DNA from: Perca fluviatilis
Taxonomy: Eukaryota; Chordata; Actinopteri; Perciformes; Percidae
Reading direction: 5' to 3'
Length of the DNA stretch: 64,000 bases
Assembly: GCF_010015445.1 (NCBI RefSeq)
Contig: NC_053119.1
Location: 25,946,383 to 26,010,382 of the forward strand
Shown here: positions 20,577-64,000 of the stretch, in pieces
Numbering within the stretch: position 1 is the first letter of the stretch
Layout: every line of letters begins with the position of its first letter
Translations under genes and position numbers: made by a program
The notes under the pieces: model-generated
Database searches by the model: none
What the model saw: only the letters and a program-made list of their open reading frames with translations
What the model was told of the DNA's origin: nothing

Positions 20577-20912
20577 CAGGGGCGTCGGACTGGGGGGAAA
20601 AAGGGGACTGAGTACCCAGGGCCCTCATGTGAGGAGGGCCCAAAAATATGCTAGATTTAATGGAGGGGCCCATAGAAAATGCCCAGAGGTGTATAGTCCA
20701 GGTGCCAGAAAGTAGAAATCCTGTCCAGCAGCTGTCCCAACCATCACTGCACCAGCTCCTCTAGCAGGTAGATGAGCTCGTTAGTAAAAACACCTGTTCT
20801 AGATGTAGAGGCAGATCCAAAAACATGGCAGGATTTTTACTTTCTGGCACCTGGACTATACACCTCTGAAAATGCCTTTCTACAGGGCCCAGAATTTTGA
20901 GCTACGCCCCTG
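20577..20912. mobile_element. hAT-type MITE (outer), carrying a second MITE
   Basis: Ends CAGGGGCGT / ACGCCCCTG are flanked by the identical 8-bp duplication CACATACC (20569-20576, 20913-20920). Without its insert it is only about 143 bases. Confidence 0.9.
20684..20868. mobile_element. hAT-type MITE (inner, nested)
   Basis: A 185-bp element with near-perfect ~40-bp inverted ends starting CAGAGGTGTATAGTCCAGG, flanked by the identical duplication AAAATGCC (20676-20683, 20869-20876). It lies wholly inside the outer MITE, so it is younger. Confidence 0.93.
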
Positions 20913-21312
20913 CACATACCTTGAACTGGTAAGCCTTAACATATTTTTAGACAGGATTATTCATGTTTTTTTCTGCTGTTAATTTTCAAATTTTTCATTT
21001 ACATCGTTGATAGAAACTGATATGGTTATACAGCTAAATGATGAATAATCTAATCTAATAATGCCTCTGAACCAGATTTTTTAAGTGTTTTTTCCCGTAC
21101 AATACATGTCCACTTTCTAACCTGGTTCTTCCTGGTCCCTCTCTTTGTCCACTCTATCTCCATCTTGCTCTCTCTCTCTAAATCCTCCTCTCTCCCTCTA
21201 TCCCCCTCCCTCCGTCATATCACTGACAATCACATACAAAACATTTTGTAATCAACTAGAAAATAATCTTCAAATAAAAGAGAAAACAAAACAGTACACA
21301 CTACTAGGATTA

Positions 21313-21314
<2 letters not shown>

Positions 21315-21392
<78 letters not shown>
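21315..21392. repeat. (TA)n microsatellite
   Basis: Pure TA run that abuts the left end of the MITE at 21395. Confidence 0.97.
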
Positions 21393-21394
<2 letters not shown>

Positions 21395-21396
<2 letters not shown>

Positions 21397-21744
21397 GGCT
21401 GTCAATCGATTAAAAAAAATTAACTAATTAATCGCACAATTTGCTGTAGTTAATCGCGATTAATCGCATTTTTAAATTGAGACAGAAGCTTGTAGTAATG
21501 GATATTTAAATAATGCTAAATCACTTAACTTTACAAATATGGAAGAAAACAAACAAGGAAAGGTTCTGCTAAGTTCAGAATGTTTAATATCTTTCAGAAC
21601 AACAGCAGCAACAATTTGGCTTATTTAGTCCTGCTGAAGGCTGCTGAAACGGCTAGAAACTGTCCGACTTGAGAGCAGATTTTTGTCACCACCCCCAATA
21701 TTAGCCACATACCTAATATACCATATTCTGAATAATATACAAAT

Positions 21745-21822
<78 letters not shown>

Positions 21823-22935
21823 ATAAATTACAATCTAGGCAGTACTTAATATCTTAAATATTATAATATACATAGTGTTTAATCTGAATGACTAAGCAAA
21901 GCACATATATCTAAACACAGAAAAGCACATCAATATCAATATCAATGTTACACATTAAACCAGTAACCCAAAACCACAAAGGTGTATGTTGGCCTAAAGG
22001 GAAAACATTGAGTGTAGCTTTAGATAGCGACGCTGTGCACAGCAATCCATTACCAATGTAAAGCGATTGACTACATTTCCCTTCTAGCACCGCAACCAGG
22101 AAGTAGCTTGTGTGACAGTGAGACGCACCAATTTCAAACATTTACTGGAATATAGTCACGGATACTATCGAGTCGACAGCGTTAAACATCAGACTGCAAA
22201 TAAGGTTTTATCAGCGTGACCAACGTAACAGTTATCAAGCAAACAAATCGCGCACGTACATATCGGCAGCACAGCACGGGCGCATGTAGCGAAACAGCAG
22301 CTTACCGGTGGCGCATCTCTCCTGACGAGACAACATGTCGGAACTAGTACTCGGTCCCGTTTATAGCCGGTGCTCATTCATTTCTGGATTCTAACACATC
22401 ATCTTTTTTTCTCTTTTGGGGTCTTACTGGTCCATGTTTCAACTCTTGACTGGCCCGTAGGCCTACTTCAATCAGGTAAATCCCTCCTAGAGTAGCGCCG
22501 CCTGCTCTTATGGAGACGTATTACGTTTCTCAGCCCCCACATGAAGTAAACAAACACAGCTGCATTAATTTCGTTAATTTTTTTTAACCCTTGTGTTGTC
22601 CTTCGGGTCCCAGTGACCAGAAGGACAACACAAGGATTATGTACTTCCCTTTACTTTGTTGAGAATTGCTCTCTAAACAAGGGTTAATACAGCACCTTCT
22701 TGTTTGTACAGCATTTTGGTCAGCTTAAACTGTGTTTAAATGTGTTCTAGAAATAAACTTTACTTACTTACTTTACAAGAAACAGGGTTTAGAGAGCAAT
22801 TCTCAACAAAGTAAAGGGGAGAATACATATTGTGTTGTTGTCCTTCGGGTCACTGGGACGAAACCGAAGGACCCGCGTTAACAGTTAAATATAAAAAATT
22901 AACGCAAAAATTAACGCGTTAATTTTGACAGCCCT
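21395..22935. mobile_element. hAT-like non-autonomous element bounded by (TA)n
   Basis: Left end AGGGCTGTCAATCGATTAAA and right end TTAATTTTGACAGCCCT are inverted repeats. (TA)n lies at both outer edges (21315-21392 and 22936-23000), which would hide a TA-rich target duplication. It holds another (TA)n (21749-21818) and a piggyBac-like insert. No transposase is recognisable. Confidence 0.65.
22588..22877. mobile_element. piggyBac-like TTAA element with internal inverted repeats
   Basis: TTAA lies at 22584-22587 and 22878-22881. The left end CCCTTGTGTTGTCCTTCGGG resembles fish piggyBac-type ends. Internal hairpins: 22589-22604 with 22620-22635, and 22651-22678 with 22787-22814. The right end is not a clean inverse of the left, so the exact limits are uncertain. 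Confidence 0.55.
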
Positions 22936-22946
22936 AATATATATAT

Positions 22947-23000
<54 letters not shown>

Positions 23001-23001
<1 letters not shown>

Positions 23002-23915
23002 TTGGCTACCTAGCCATTTTCTCACCTTGTTCATCTTGCTCTCTCTGCCCTTCTCCCTCTCTATTCTCCTCACTCCTTTGTGTGCTGTCAACCAGAAGGC
23101 AAATGTAAGACTAATCAACAGAGAATGCATCGTGTAGGCTACCAAAGGTTATACATTCACCTATTTATAACATATGTGAATATGGGGTTGCTGTTCAGTG
23201 CAGTGGGATAATGTTAAAGGATTGTCTTATACTTTCTCACCTGAACCTGGCTGTCTTCTTTAAAAAACGAAACATATATCCATCCATGGGGAAACAGACT
23301 GTGGATCAGGGTTTGTTGTTCCAGTTCTGATATGAATGAGTCTGATGATACGTCAGGTCGAATTATTTATTTTTAGGGATGCTTCAGCCTATTCCACATC
23401 AGATTAAAGTGGCGTCTCTTAAAAAGATACAAACAGGACATTAGTGTTGACTGCTCCTTTTGGAAACCTGGCTCCTAAACATTTATTTTGGTCCTGTAGT
23501 TTTTCTATTTCCAACATATTGAATCTGTCATACCAAAGCTTTCCGTTTGTCCAATGCTTCCACCATTAATCTGATCCTGTTACTATCTAACTTTCATATT
23601 TAGAAGTCTATGTTGCTAACCACAAACCATCCTTTTTCATCTTTTGAAAATGAACTCAAACATTTCATCAATCCAATAATCTAAAAATAAGAAAGCTATT
23701 AAAAGCATCAACATATGTATGTTGATGAAGTGATTTATTTCCGGTTCTTCTGGGTTTCTGTTCTTTGTGTTCTGATTGTTGCTCTGCCTGTCGCTGAATG
23801 CTCTTTCAATAAAGGAGAAAAAAACATCCATAATGCTCAATCAATATCAGGATGTTCCTTTGTGACCCTCGACCAATCAGATTCAGATGCTTTTTGGCCT
23901 TTGAAACCATGAAGC
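23001..23915. other. intergenic sequence
   Basis: No gene or complete repeat is visible. Open frames here lack coding character. Confidence 0.5.
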
Positions 23916-23921
23916 GCAGTT

Positions 23922-24336
23922 AGCGCTGGAAGAAGTATTCAGATTACTGCAGTAAAAGTATTAATCCCACACTGTAAAAATACTCTGTTACAGTTAAAGT
24001 CCTGGATTGAAAGTAAAAGTGTGTAAGTATCATCAGGGAAATGTAGTTAAAGTATTAAACCAAACAGTTGTGTTTAATGGTCTAATCATTTCAGATGGAC
24101 TTCTAGGCCGTTATATTGTTGGCTAGTTTCATTTAGAATAAAACATCAGATTTTATAAACTACTTGTGTTTAGTGTGCAGAAATCTTAATGTGTAAAGTA
24201 ACTAAAGATGTCCGATTGATGTAGTGGAGTAAAAAGTACAATATTTCTCAAATATAAAGTTATAAAGTACAAGTAACTCAACATTTGGACTTAAGGACAG
24301 TACTGGAGTAAATGTACTTAGTTAAACTCCAGCACT
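23922..24336. mobile_element. hAT-type MITE of the GTACTTTTACTTAAGTA family
   Basis: Left end TAGCGCTGGAAGAAGTATTC and right end TTAAACTCCAGCACTG are inverted. Flanks AGCGCAGT / AGAGCAGT match at 7 of 8. The interior carries the typical CAGTAAAAGTATTAATCCC phrases seen in a related copy at 53221. Confidence 0.7.
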
Positions 24337-24613
24337 GAGAGCAGTGAACAGCACACAGCTGATTTTACTTCTTCTGGCTAATTAAACTCTGCTCAGGCTG
24401 AATGTGGGCGGAGCTTAGATGGGAATTACATATACACTAATCCTTTCTTCCAATGAGAATGATGAAGCTGTCATTAGTCCCATCCTAACAGGAAGAAGAT
24501 GTCAATCAATTAGCCCACACAATCAGCCAGATCACCTGAGACAGCTGTGTGGCTGTTGAGACTTTAGGTTAGCAGTTTCTTCCAGAGCTTTTGGACAGCA
24601 GACCGCTAAACAA

Positions 24614-25690
24614 ACATATGCACCTTAACTAACACTTAATTAATGTGTAACAATACTGAATAAGCCTTACTAAACCATCACTAAACAGTTGTTAATTCTC
24701 TTTGGTAGACTTATTGTAAAGTTGAGAACATATGCACCTTAACTAACACTTAATTTAGTATTTAACAATACTGAACAAGCCTTACTAAACCATAACTAAA
24801 CAGTTATTAATGCTCTTTGGTAGACTTATTGTAAAGTAGAGAACATATGCACCTTAACTAACACTTAATTAAGTATTTAACAATACTGAACAAGCCTGAC
24901 TAAATTCAATTTAGTTCGTTGGGTTGATTTGGTGATGGGTTTGAGGAGGTTTAAGTCAGCTGAGTGAAGGTGTCTGGAGGGGCGATGGTGCTGTAAAAGG
25001 TCTGTGAGGTATGGAGGGGCCAGATTATTGAGAGCTTTGTAGGTGATGAGTAGAAATTTGTAATGGATGCGCTGTTGTACAGGGAGCCAGTGAAGCTGTT
25101 GAAGGACAGGGGTGATGTGTTGTCTTGAACCGGTGTGGGTGAGGAGGCGAGCAGCAGAGTTTTGAACGTATTGCAGTTTTTGTAAAACAGATGAAGGGAG
25201 ACCAATTCCCTCAAGAGCAAGCAGTGCGACAGTGACGAGGAAAAACTCCCTCTTGGGAAGAAACCTGGCTCTTGGTAGGCGGTGTCTGACGGTGCCGGTT
25301 GGGGATATGATGAACAGTGGCAATAATAGTCACATTAATAATGGAACAGTGACTTCAAATGGTAGTCGTAGTAGTTCATGTCATATCAGGGCGCTGCAGG
25401 GTTAAACCATAAATAAACAGTTAGTAATGCTCTTTGGTAGACTTATTGTAAAGTAGAGAACATAATATGCACCTTAAATAACACTTAATTAATGTATAAC
25501 AATACTGAACAAGCATTACTAAACCATAACTAAACAGTTATTAATGCTCTTTGATAGACTTATTGTAAAGTTAACATATGCACCTTAACTTACACTTGAT
25601 AAATGCATAAGAGTGCTGAATAAGTATTACTAAACAATGACTCATAGTTTATTAATACTCTTTCACTTAAACATTCACACAGCTTTTAAA
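24614..25690. repeat. ~114-bp tandem repeat array, split by an L2 chimera
   Basis: ACATATGCACCTTAACTAAC marks unit starts at 24614, 24728, 24843, 25460 (with a 2-base insert) and 25574, a period of 114-115. The third unit is split at about 24905-25400 by a LINE fragment. Confidence 0.9.
24905..25400 (-). mobile_element. rotated L2 LINE fragment
   Basis: On the - strand, sequence matching the L2 3' UTR (TTCTTCCCAAGAGGGAGTTT, CTTGCTCTTGAGGGAATT; compare 18290-18465) comes first. It is followed by the C-terminal RT region (LQKLQYVQNSAARLLTHTGS, ITPVLQQLHWLPVQQRIHYK, ALNNLAPPYLTDLLQ). In an intact L2 the order is the reverse. Confidence 0.8.
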
Positions 25691-26358
25691 CATTAGTGAA
25701 ACACTGTCAATGTGAAATCAAATCTTCATGACAACCTTCTGTTATGCACACATATTCAAAATGTAATTTTTTTTATGGCTGCTCTTACTAATGATTTTAA
25801 CACATTTTATTGGTGTTTTGTGGTACAATATCTGTGTTTTGGTGTTGTCCGCCACCAGAGTTTTCACATGTGATTCCATATCTCAAACATTATTTATCAC
25901 AAATTAATAAAAAAATATGAATATGAATTAAATGTTACCTGAACTAATAAACTACATGCACAGATTAAGCATATATATGCATTTTGTACTTTATTTTGCT
26001 TAATTTCTACCTGTCCCATGGTTTAGCTGTCATTACCAACACGCTCTGCATAAAGGCACTTTCCTACTGTTTTTTCATCAAACGTTTATTTGGTAGCCAT
26101 GGTAACCTAATAGCATAGTGGAGCACATGGATTTCAAGCTGCAAGAGTGATGCCTTGATGTCCAGAAAAGTAAGTAAATCTACTCTTTATTCTTTGTGTT
26201 GGGCATGTACACTTATTATGCGTCATTACCATATGTGTTGTATTTTTTGATTATTTTTATCACTTTAATAGTTAAAATTGTGTACATTACATGTAGACAG
26301 CTAGCTACATTTGCTTAGTCATCATCTTTGCTAGTAAGGCTAATTTTTTGACAAAAAT

Positions 26359-26430
26359 GTCATTACCAGCACAGTCATTACCAGCACATTACAGCTTGTG
26401 CTGGTAATGACAGATTGTGGTGGTGATGAC
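26359..26430. repeat. array of four 15-bp motifs, two direct and two inverted
   Basis: GTCATTACCAGCACA occurs at 26359-26373 and 26374-26388 back to back. Its reverse complement is at 26397-26411 (exact) and 26416-26430 (two mismatches). Looser relatives lie at 26029-26043 and 26222-26230. Confidence 0.9.
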
Positions 26431-26599
26431 GGCAGATACATTAAACATTCTGTTCTTTAAAGAAGTTATGTTGAATACGTTATCTTAAATTAATTAATAT
26501 ACATTTACCAATCAAAAGTCACTATATTTTAAATGAAGTAATGCATTTGTTTTTAAAATACTAAATTAATTCATTACAATCGTTGTGTTTAGGTGTGAC

Positions 26600-28208
26600 A
26601 TGGCTCTAAAAGCAGCTGCCCAAAGGTCCAAATCATACAGAAAACGTCTAAAAGATAATCCTGAGAAATATGCACATTATCTGCAGAGTGAGAGAGAGAT
26701 ATCGTAAAAGAAGAGAAACAGGAAAATTGAAATCTGTTTCGCTATTGAGCACACGAGAACACAGATATGAAAAAAAGAGATGGAAAGTTAATCAACAGAG
26801 AGCTAAGGACATAGAAAAAAGAGAAATAGAAAATTATCTTTCACTGAATAGTCCTCCAGAATCTCCTGATGTCCATACACAAGAGAATCAGAATAGGGAT
26901 TTGCCAAATGCAAGGAATGAAAGAGGAGGTATGGCAGATTCCGTCCAAACCCCAAAGCAAAGAGGAAGCAAAAAATTCAATAGAAACAGAAGAAAGGTCT
27001 ACCATGATCTTCAAAAGTCTCAAAAAAAGCTGGAAAATGCCTTGCAAAAGGTTGATAAGTATAGGAAAAGGTTAGATAGGCTGACTAAGGGGCCATCCAC
27101 ATGGAAACGTTTTTTTGTGCAAACGCACATGTTTTGCATCGTTTGGGCTGACCGTCCAGACGAATCCTGCAAACGCACTGCCCGAAAACGCACTTTTTTG
27201 AAACCTGGTCTCAGGGTGAAAAAATTCGAAAACGGCCCTCGTTTGGCTTCGTATGGATGGTGAATATGGATCCGTATCGATGATGTCATCGCCACACCCC
27301 TCTTTTACACCCCTCTCCCACGGCCGCTGACGCACACAACTGCGGTGAAGCAAGCGAGCATGTCCCATCTCCATGGTCAAACCTGCTCACTTCATCTAAA
27401 TACTGTGTCTCTGCTCCCTGACCCTTCCCTCTGGATTCTACACAAGATATATTGCTAACGTTATGTAGCTAACGTTAAACATCGCTAAAGTAACGTTAGC
27501 TGCTATGGCTATCTGTTTATAAAGTGGAAGTAGACAATTTATCAACTAGCTAGCTAATCTGTCTGCTTATAAACTCCTTGAACGGATTATAGTAACTTTT
27601 ACCACGGTTTATTGTAGAAAGGCTACTGCAAGAAAAACGTATAGATTATTAAAAAGACATCATTCATGGATCATTGATGTTTGTTTGACTGCCGATGTTA
27701 GAGCTAGCTAACGTTAGCTCGCTACTAGCGCGCTGCAATCATGCAAAATAAAAAGCAATCCAACAGCACATTATACAATGTAAACAAAGACACATTTTCT
27801 TGCGTTGGCCTTTATAAAATGAGTAGGGGTGAAAGGATGTATTAAGAGAACGTTATAATCTAGTCATGTTATGATGGGAAGTGGAAGTGACTATGCTCTT
27901 CTTCTCCGTTTTTTGGTGAATTTCTGTAGCAGAAACAGCCGCGCTATAGGCCTGGAATATGAAGTAGCGTGTTGAGTCATTTACAAGTGGATTCGTTTGG
28001 ACGCAACTTTTCTTGAAACGAATCCAGGGAAGACGGGTAAAAAAAAAGATCGTTTTGGTACGTGTGGACGGGGCCTAAGAAGAATACCACTGAGCAGTCC
28101 CCAAGACCTAAAGCAAGAAAACAGATGAGGGGAGGACATGGTAATCTTAGGAAGACTCTTGTGTTCCATAACACATTAGTCTCACAGCTGCGACAAACCT
28201 ACCATTAA
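26600..28208 (+). pseudogene. decayed gene for a basic protein with a helical, coiled-coil-like region; function unknown
   Basis: An ATG at 26600 opens ALKAAAQRSKSYRKRLKDNP, EKYAHYLQ; one frameshift near 26684-26695 leads into RERYRKRRETGKLKSVSLLS, RYEKKRWKVNQQRAKDIEKR, LNSPPESPDV, and a helical stretch HDLQKSQKKLENALQKVDKY with RKRLDRLTK. A Harbinger element then interrupts. Across it, with one TAA copy kept, the frame continues KNTTEQSPRPKARKQ, LRKTLVFHNTLVSQLRQ to a stop at 28206. The family looks like the multi-copy teleost proteins I recall with Arg/Lys-rich starts, a PPTSP-type motif and an LLxFHNxLV motif, but I cannot name it. It may be host or transposon derived. Confidence 0.55.
27089..28075. 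mobile_element. PIF/Harbinger-type non-autonomous element
   Basis: Ends GGGGCCATCCACATGG / CGTGTGGACGGGGCC are inverted, flanked by the 3-bp duplication TAA (27086-27088, 28076-28078), as expected for PIF/Harbinger (TWA targets). Its 987 bases contain no recognisable transposase. Confidence 0.8.
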
Positions 28209-28784
28209 GGCTGAGCAATTTTATCGATTCTGCGATATAAATCGATATTTTTTCCCCCAAGAAAGTATCGATTTTTATGCCGCGAGTATCGATACATAAG
28301 TCCCATTCAAATCCCCCGTGTTTACCCCCGTTCACGTTGCAGGAAGAGCGATTTGGTCAGCCAGCCGCTAGTGTCGCTGTAGAGCAGACAACGTCAACTG
28401 GCGGCCCGCCGCCAAAGCTTTTAGTCTGGCCCGCAGAATAATCATGAATTCACAAAATGTAAAGAGGAAAAAATGTGTTCTGTTATTTATCATTTCAAGC
28501 ATTTAGAGCAAAAACCCTGTATTTACATCTCTATTCACATGCCTGGATTCTGTAGCCTACAGCGATGCCCGAGCTCCACATACACGGCTGAGCCGAGATG
28601 TGTGTGCGTTAAAGGTTAAAACACGCAGCACCTGACTGGGAACGATAGAGTTACCAACGGCCGCTGGGGCAGATGAACTCACGCTAGTCTCTTTTCTGTA
28701 AATAGGCTACAATTAAACCTTCGTGAGTAGAAAGTCAATACTTATCAATGCACTCACCTGTGTAGACCGGCATAAACATGTAGA
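28209..28784. other. intergenic sequence with TATCGAT-rich inverted stretch
   Basis: 28220-28300 is rich in ATCGAT/TATCGA and looks like the end of another repeat, but no partner end or target duplication is clear. No gene is visible. Confidence 0.4.
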
Positions 28785-29818
28785 AAACTATTTTTGACAT
28801 GCTCTACTGTCTTTTTCATGGCTATTTTCCACATACTATACTATGACGTTTTGTAACTTTTTTCAACATACTATACTATCACTTTTTTTCAATGTACTAT
28901 ATTATGACTGTTTTTGACATTCTATACTGTTTTTTTCATGACTTTTTTTGACTTACTATATCATGACTTTTTATCTCTTTTTTTCAACATACTATACTTT
29001 GGCTATTTTTTACATACTATACTATGACTTTTTTCGATACACGTTTTTACCACTTTTTTGGACATATAGTTTGACTTTTTATGACTTTTTAAGGCATACT
29101 ATGACTCTTTGCGATATTTCATACTGTGACTTTTTCTCACTATACTGTAGTATAGTCTTTTTAATTACTTTTTTCAACATACTATACTATGCCTTTTTAT
29201 CGACTTTTTTGATATACTATGACTATTTTCGACATACATAATGCCTTTTTTAATCATTTTTTTGTAAATACAGCACATGACTTTTTTATCGCTTCATTCA
29301 ATATACTGAATTATGACTATTTTCGACATGCTATACTGTCTTTTTCATGGCTATTTTCAACATACTATACTATGACTTTATCACTTTTTTCAACATACTA
29401 TTCTATGACTTTTTCCAACATACTATACTATGACTTTTTATCTCTTTTTTTCAATATACTTATATAGGACTGTTTTCGACATTCTATACTGTCTTTTTAA
29501 TTACTTTTTTTAATACTTTTTGCAACATACGACTATTTTCGATATGCTATACTATGACCTTTTTTATCACTTTTTTGGATATACCATACTTTGACTTTTT
29601 ATGACTCTTTTCGACATAATATACTGACTTTTTTCACCACTTTTCTTGTCTTTTTCATGAAATCTTTCGTCATACTATACAGTACTATGACTTTTTATCA
29701 CTTTTTTCGACATACTTTACTATGCTTTGACAACTATAACTTTTATTACTTTTTTTCAATATACTATGCTGACTCTTTTCAACGTACTTTATTTGATGTC
29801 TATACTATGACTATTTGC
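28785..29818. repeat. AT-rich satellite-like array of CATACTATACTATGACTTTTT units (array 2)
   Basis: About 1 kb of the same degenerate unit as array 1, same strand, with variants ending CGACATACTATAC or CAACATACTATAC. Confidence 0.88.
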
Positions 29819-30572
29819 ACTTGAAATGACTTTCATGTTGTAGGTTTGTGCATTTGCAAGTCTGGGTTGTCCTGGATACAATGGGGGAGAAGCGCTGCTG
29901 GGTCTTCGTGGTGATCACATACAGGTGCTCTTTGGATACTTCAGGTGTAGTGTCTTGGATTTCAGGTAAGTCGACACAAAGTGTTTGGAATAGTGTGTAC
30001 CAGTGAAAATGACAAAGCTTGTTGACCAGGTTTATTACAATATTCAGCATTTTAAACAGACTTTATCTATTCCAAATCCAATGTTGGACTCCGCTGCTGT
30101 AACTGTATAGAAGCATTAAACCTCAGCATACATAAGCTTAATTAACTGTTAAAGTGTACCTGGAAAAACAACAGCCACACAAAAGCAATTTTTTCATCAA
30201 TAATATTAATTTGCTTCGAATAAAAACTAAATAAAAAGGGAACACCCCGTTAAATACTCTCAGATCTTTTTTTTTCTCTATAAATAGAAAATGTCCATCC
30301 CACTCTTCAGTAAGCTTTTTGGTTCTCCGGTAAAACTTAAAAAAAAATAAAAACATACAGTTACATAAAAAGTACATTTGTTAATCCAAAGCTTACATCA
30401 ATGCTGGAGGCACTGAGTCTACCTACATCCTCCCACTCTGCATTATTAGTTAGAGCAGGACAAAGCCAAAAGTCCAGCATGGCTGCCTCACTTGACTCAG
30501 TCTATTGTCCCTTCACATAGCTTCAGTCAGAACCAGGAGGTTACCGTTGATCCCAATCCTCCAAGGCAATTA

Positions 30573-31011
30573 TTTATTTTGCCAGTTTTGTCCAGTAGAG
30601 GGCAGCAATGTTTCATAATTCAGAGTTCCCACCTGTTGCATTCATCTGTTGCTTCTCCATTTAAGCTTCCCGAGCCTTGGAGAAAAAGCATCCCATTGTC
30701 CAATAAACATACTGTACACTGCAATTAATGCCAAGATGGGGTGCTTGGCACAAAATATGAAACGGTGCATTGTCTACAGAGTGAAGTAACTGCTGCCAAA
30801 TAACTCACTGATCTGTGTTCCAGTGTCAAAGCACTGTGGGAGTTGCTTGTTACCAGAGATAGGATCAGATGTTGCTAAGAAAACATCTGTACTCAAACCA
30901 TTTCAACAGCGTCTTAAGATCTGATCCTGTATCAGTGATAAGATGAAACATTTGCTTCAACTGCCACATTCTTATTTTGGTCTTCTCTCCTCAGCAGCTG
31001 TCCCGTTGTCT
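30573..31011 (-). other. abtb2: abtb2 3' UTR with candidate polyadenylation signal
   Basis: On the - strand an AATAAA lies at 30573-30578, about 435 bases past the stop. A second candidate is at 30031-30036. Which is used cannot be told from sequence alone. Confidence 0.4.

Positions 31012-64000
<32,989 letters not shown>

Overview
The window is nuclear DNA from a teleost fish, most likely a percomorph. The evidence is vertebrate-type split genes with GT-AG introns, many long (CA)n and (TA)n microsatellites, and typical fish repeats: L2 and Tx1/L1-like LINEs, a Ty3/Gypsy element with a SCAN-like gag, Tc1, hAT, Harbinger and TTAA-type MITEs, and a tRNA-derived SINE. Two host genes are clear and convergent. 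The 3' end of brsk2 (BR/SAD serine-threonine kinase 2) lies on the + strand: four coding exons at 223-8561, then a long 3' UTR to about 11.1 kb. abtb2 (ankyrin repeat and BTB/POZ domain protein 2) fills the right half on the - strand: fourteen recognisable coding exons from 63972-64000 (cut by the window edge) down to the stop at 31012.

Layout: 1-11.1 kb is brsk2, whose last intron holds a Tc1 fold-back, a perfect hairpin and an L1 fragment split by a hAT MITE. 11.1-30 kb is a gene desert built of mobile DNA: a Gypsy element whose gag is inverted relative to its LTRs (11127-13318), a satellite-like array, a 4.4-kb decayed L2 LINE, paired direct repeats, nested hAT MITEs with intact 8-bp target duplications, a MITE bounded by (TA)n, a ~114-bp tandem array holding a rotated L2 chimera, a decayed open reading frame for a basic protein with a coiled-coil-like stretch (broken by a Harbinger element and preceded by an unusual array of 15-bp motifs), and a second satellite-like array. 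30-64 kb is abtb2, with repeats in its introns: a TTAA MITE, a hAT element, an L1 carrying a SINE, a small hAT MITE, two TTAA MITEs sharing one target site, and many dinucleotide runs.

The two genes are functionally unrelated as far as is known: a neuronal polarity kinase and a BTB-ankyrin protein linked to protein turnover. Their human counterparts are both on 11p, so the pairing may be old linkage (inference). No CRISPR, operon or stand-alone RNA gene is present. The most informative oddities are the apparently missing ankyrin exon of abtb2, the CA tract against an abtb2 splice donor, the inverted Gypsy interior, the motif array near 26.4 kb, and the Harbinger insertion whose removal restores a reading frame.
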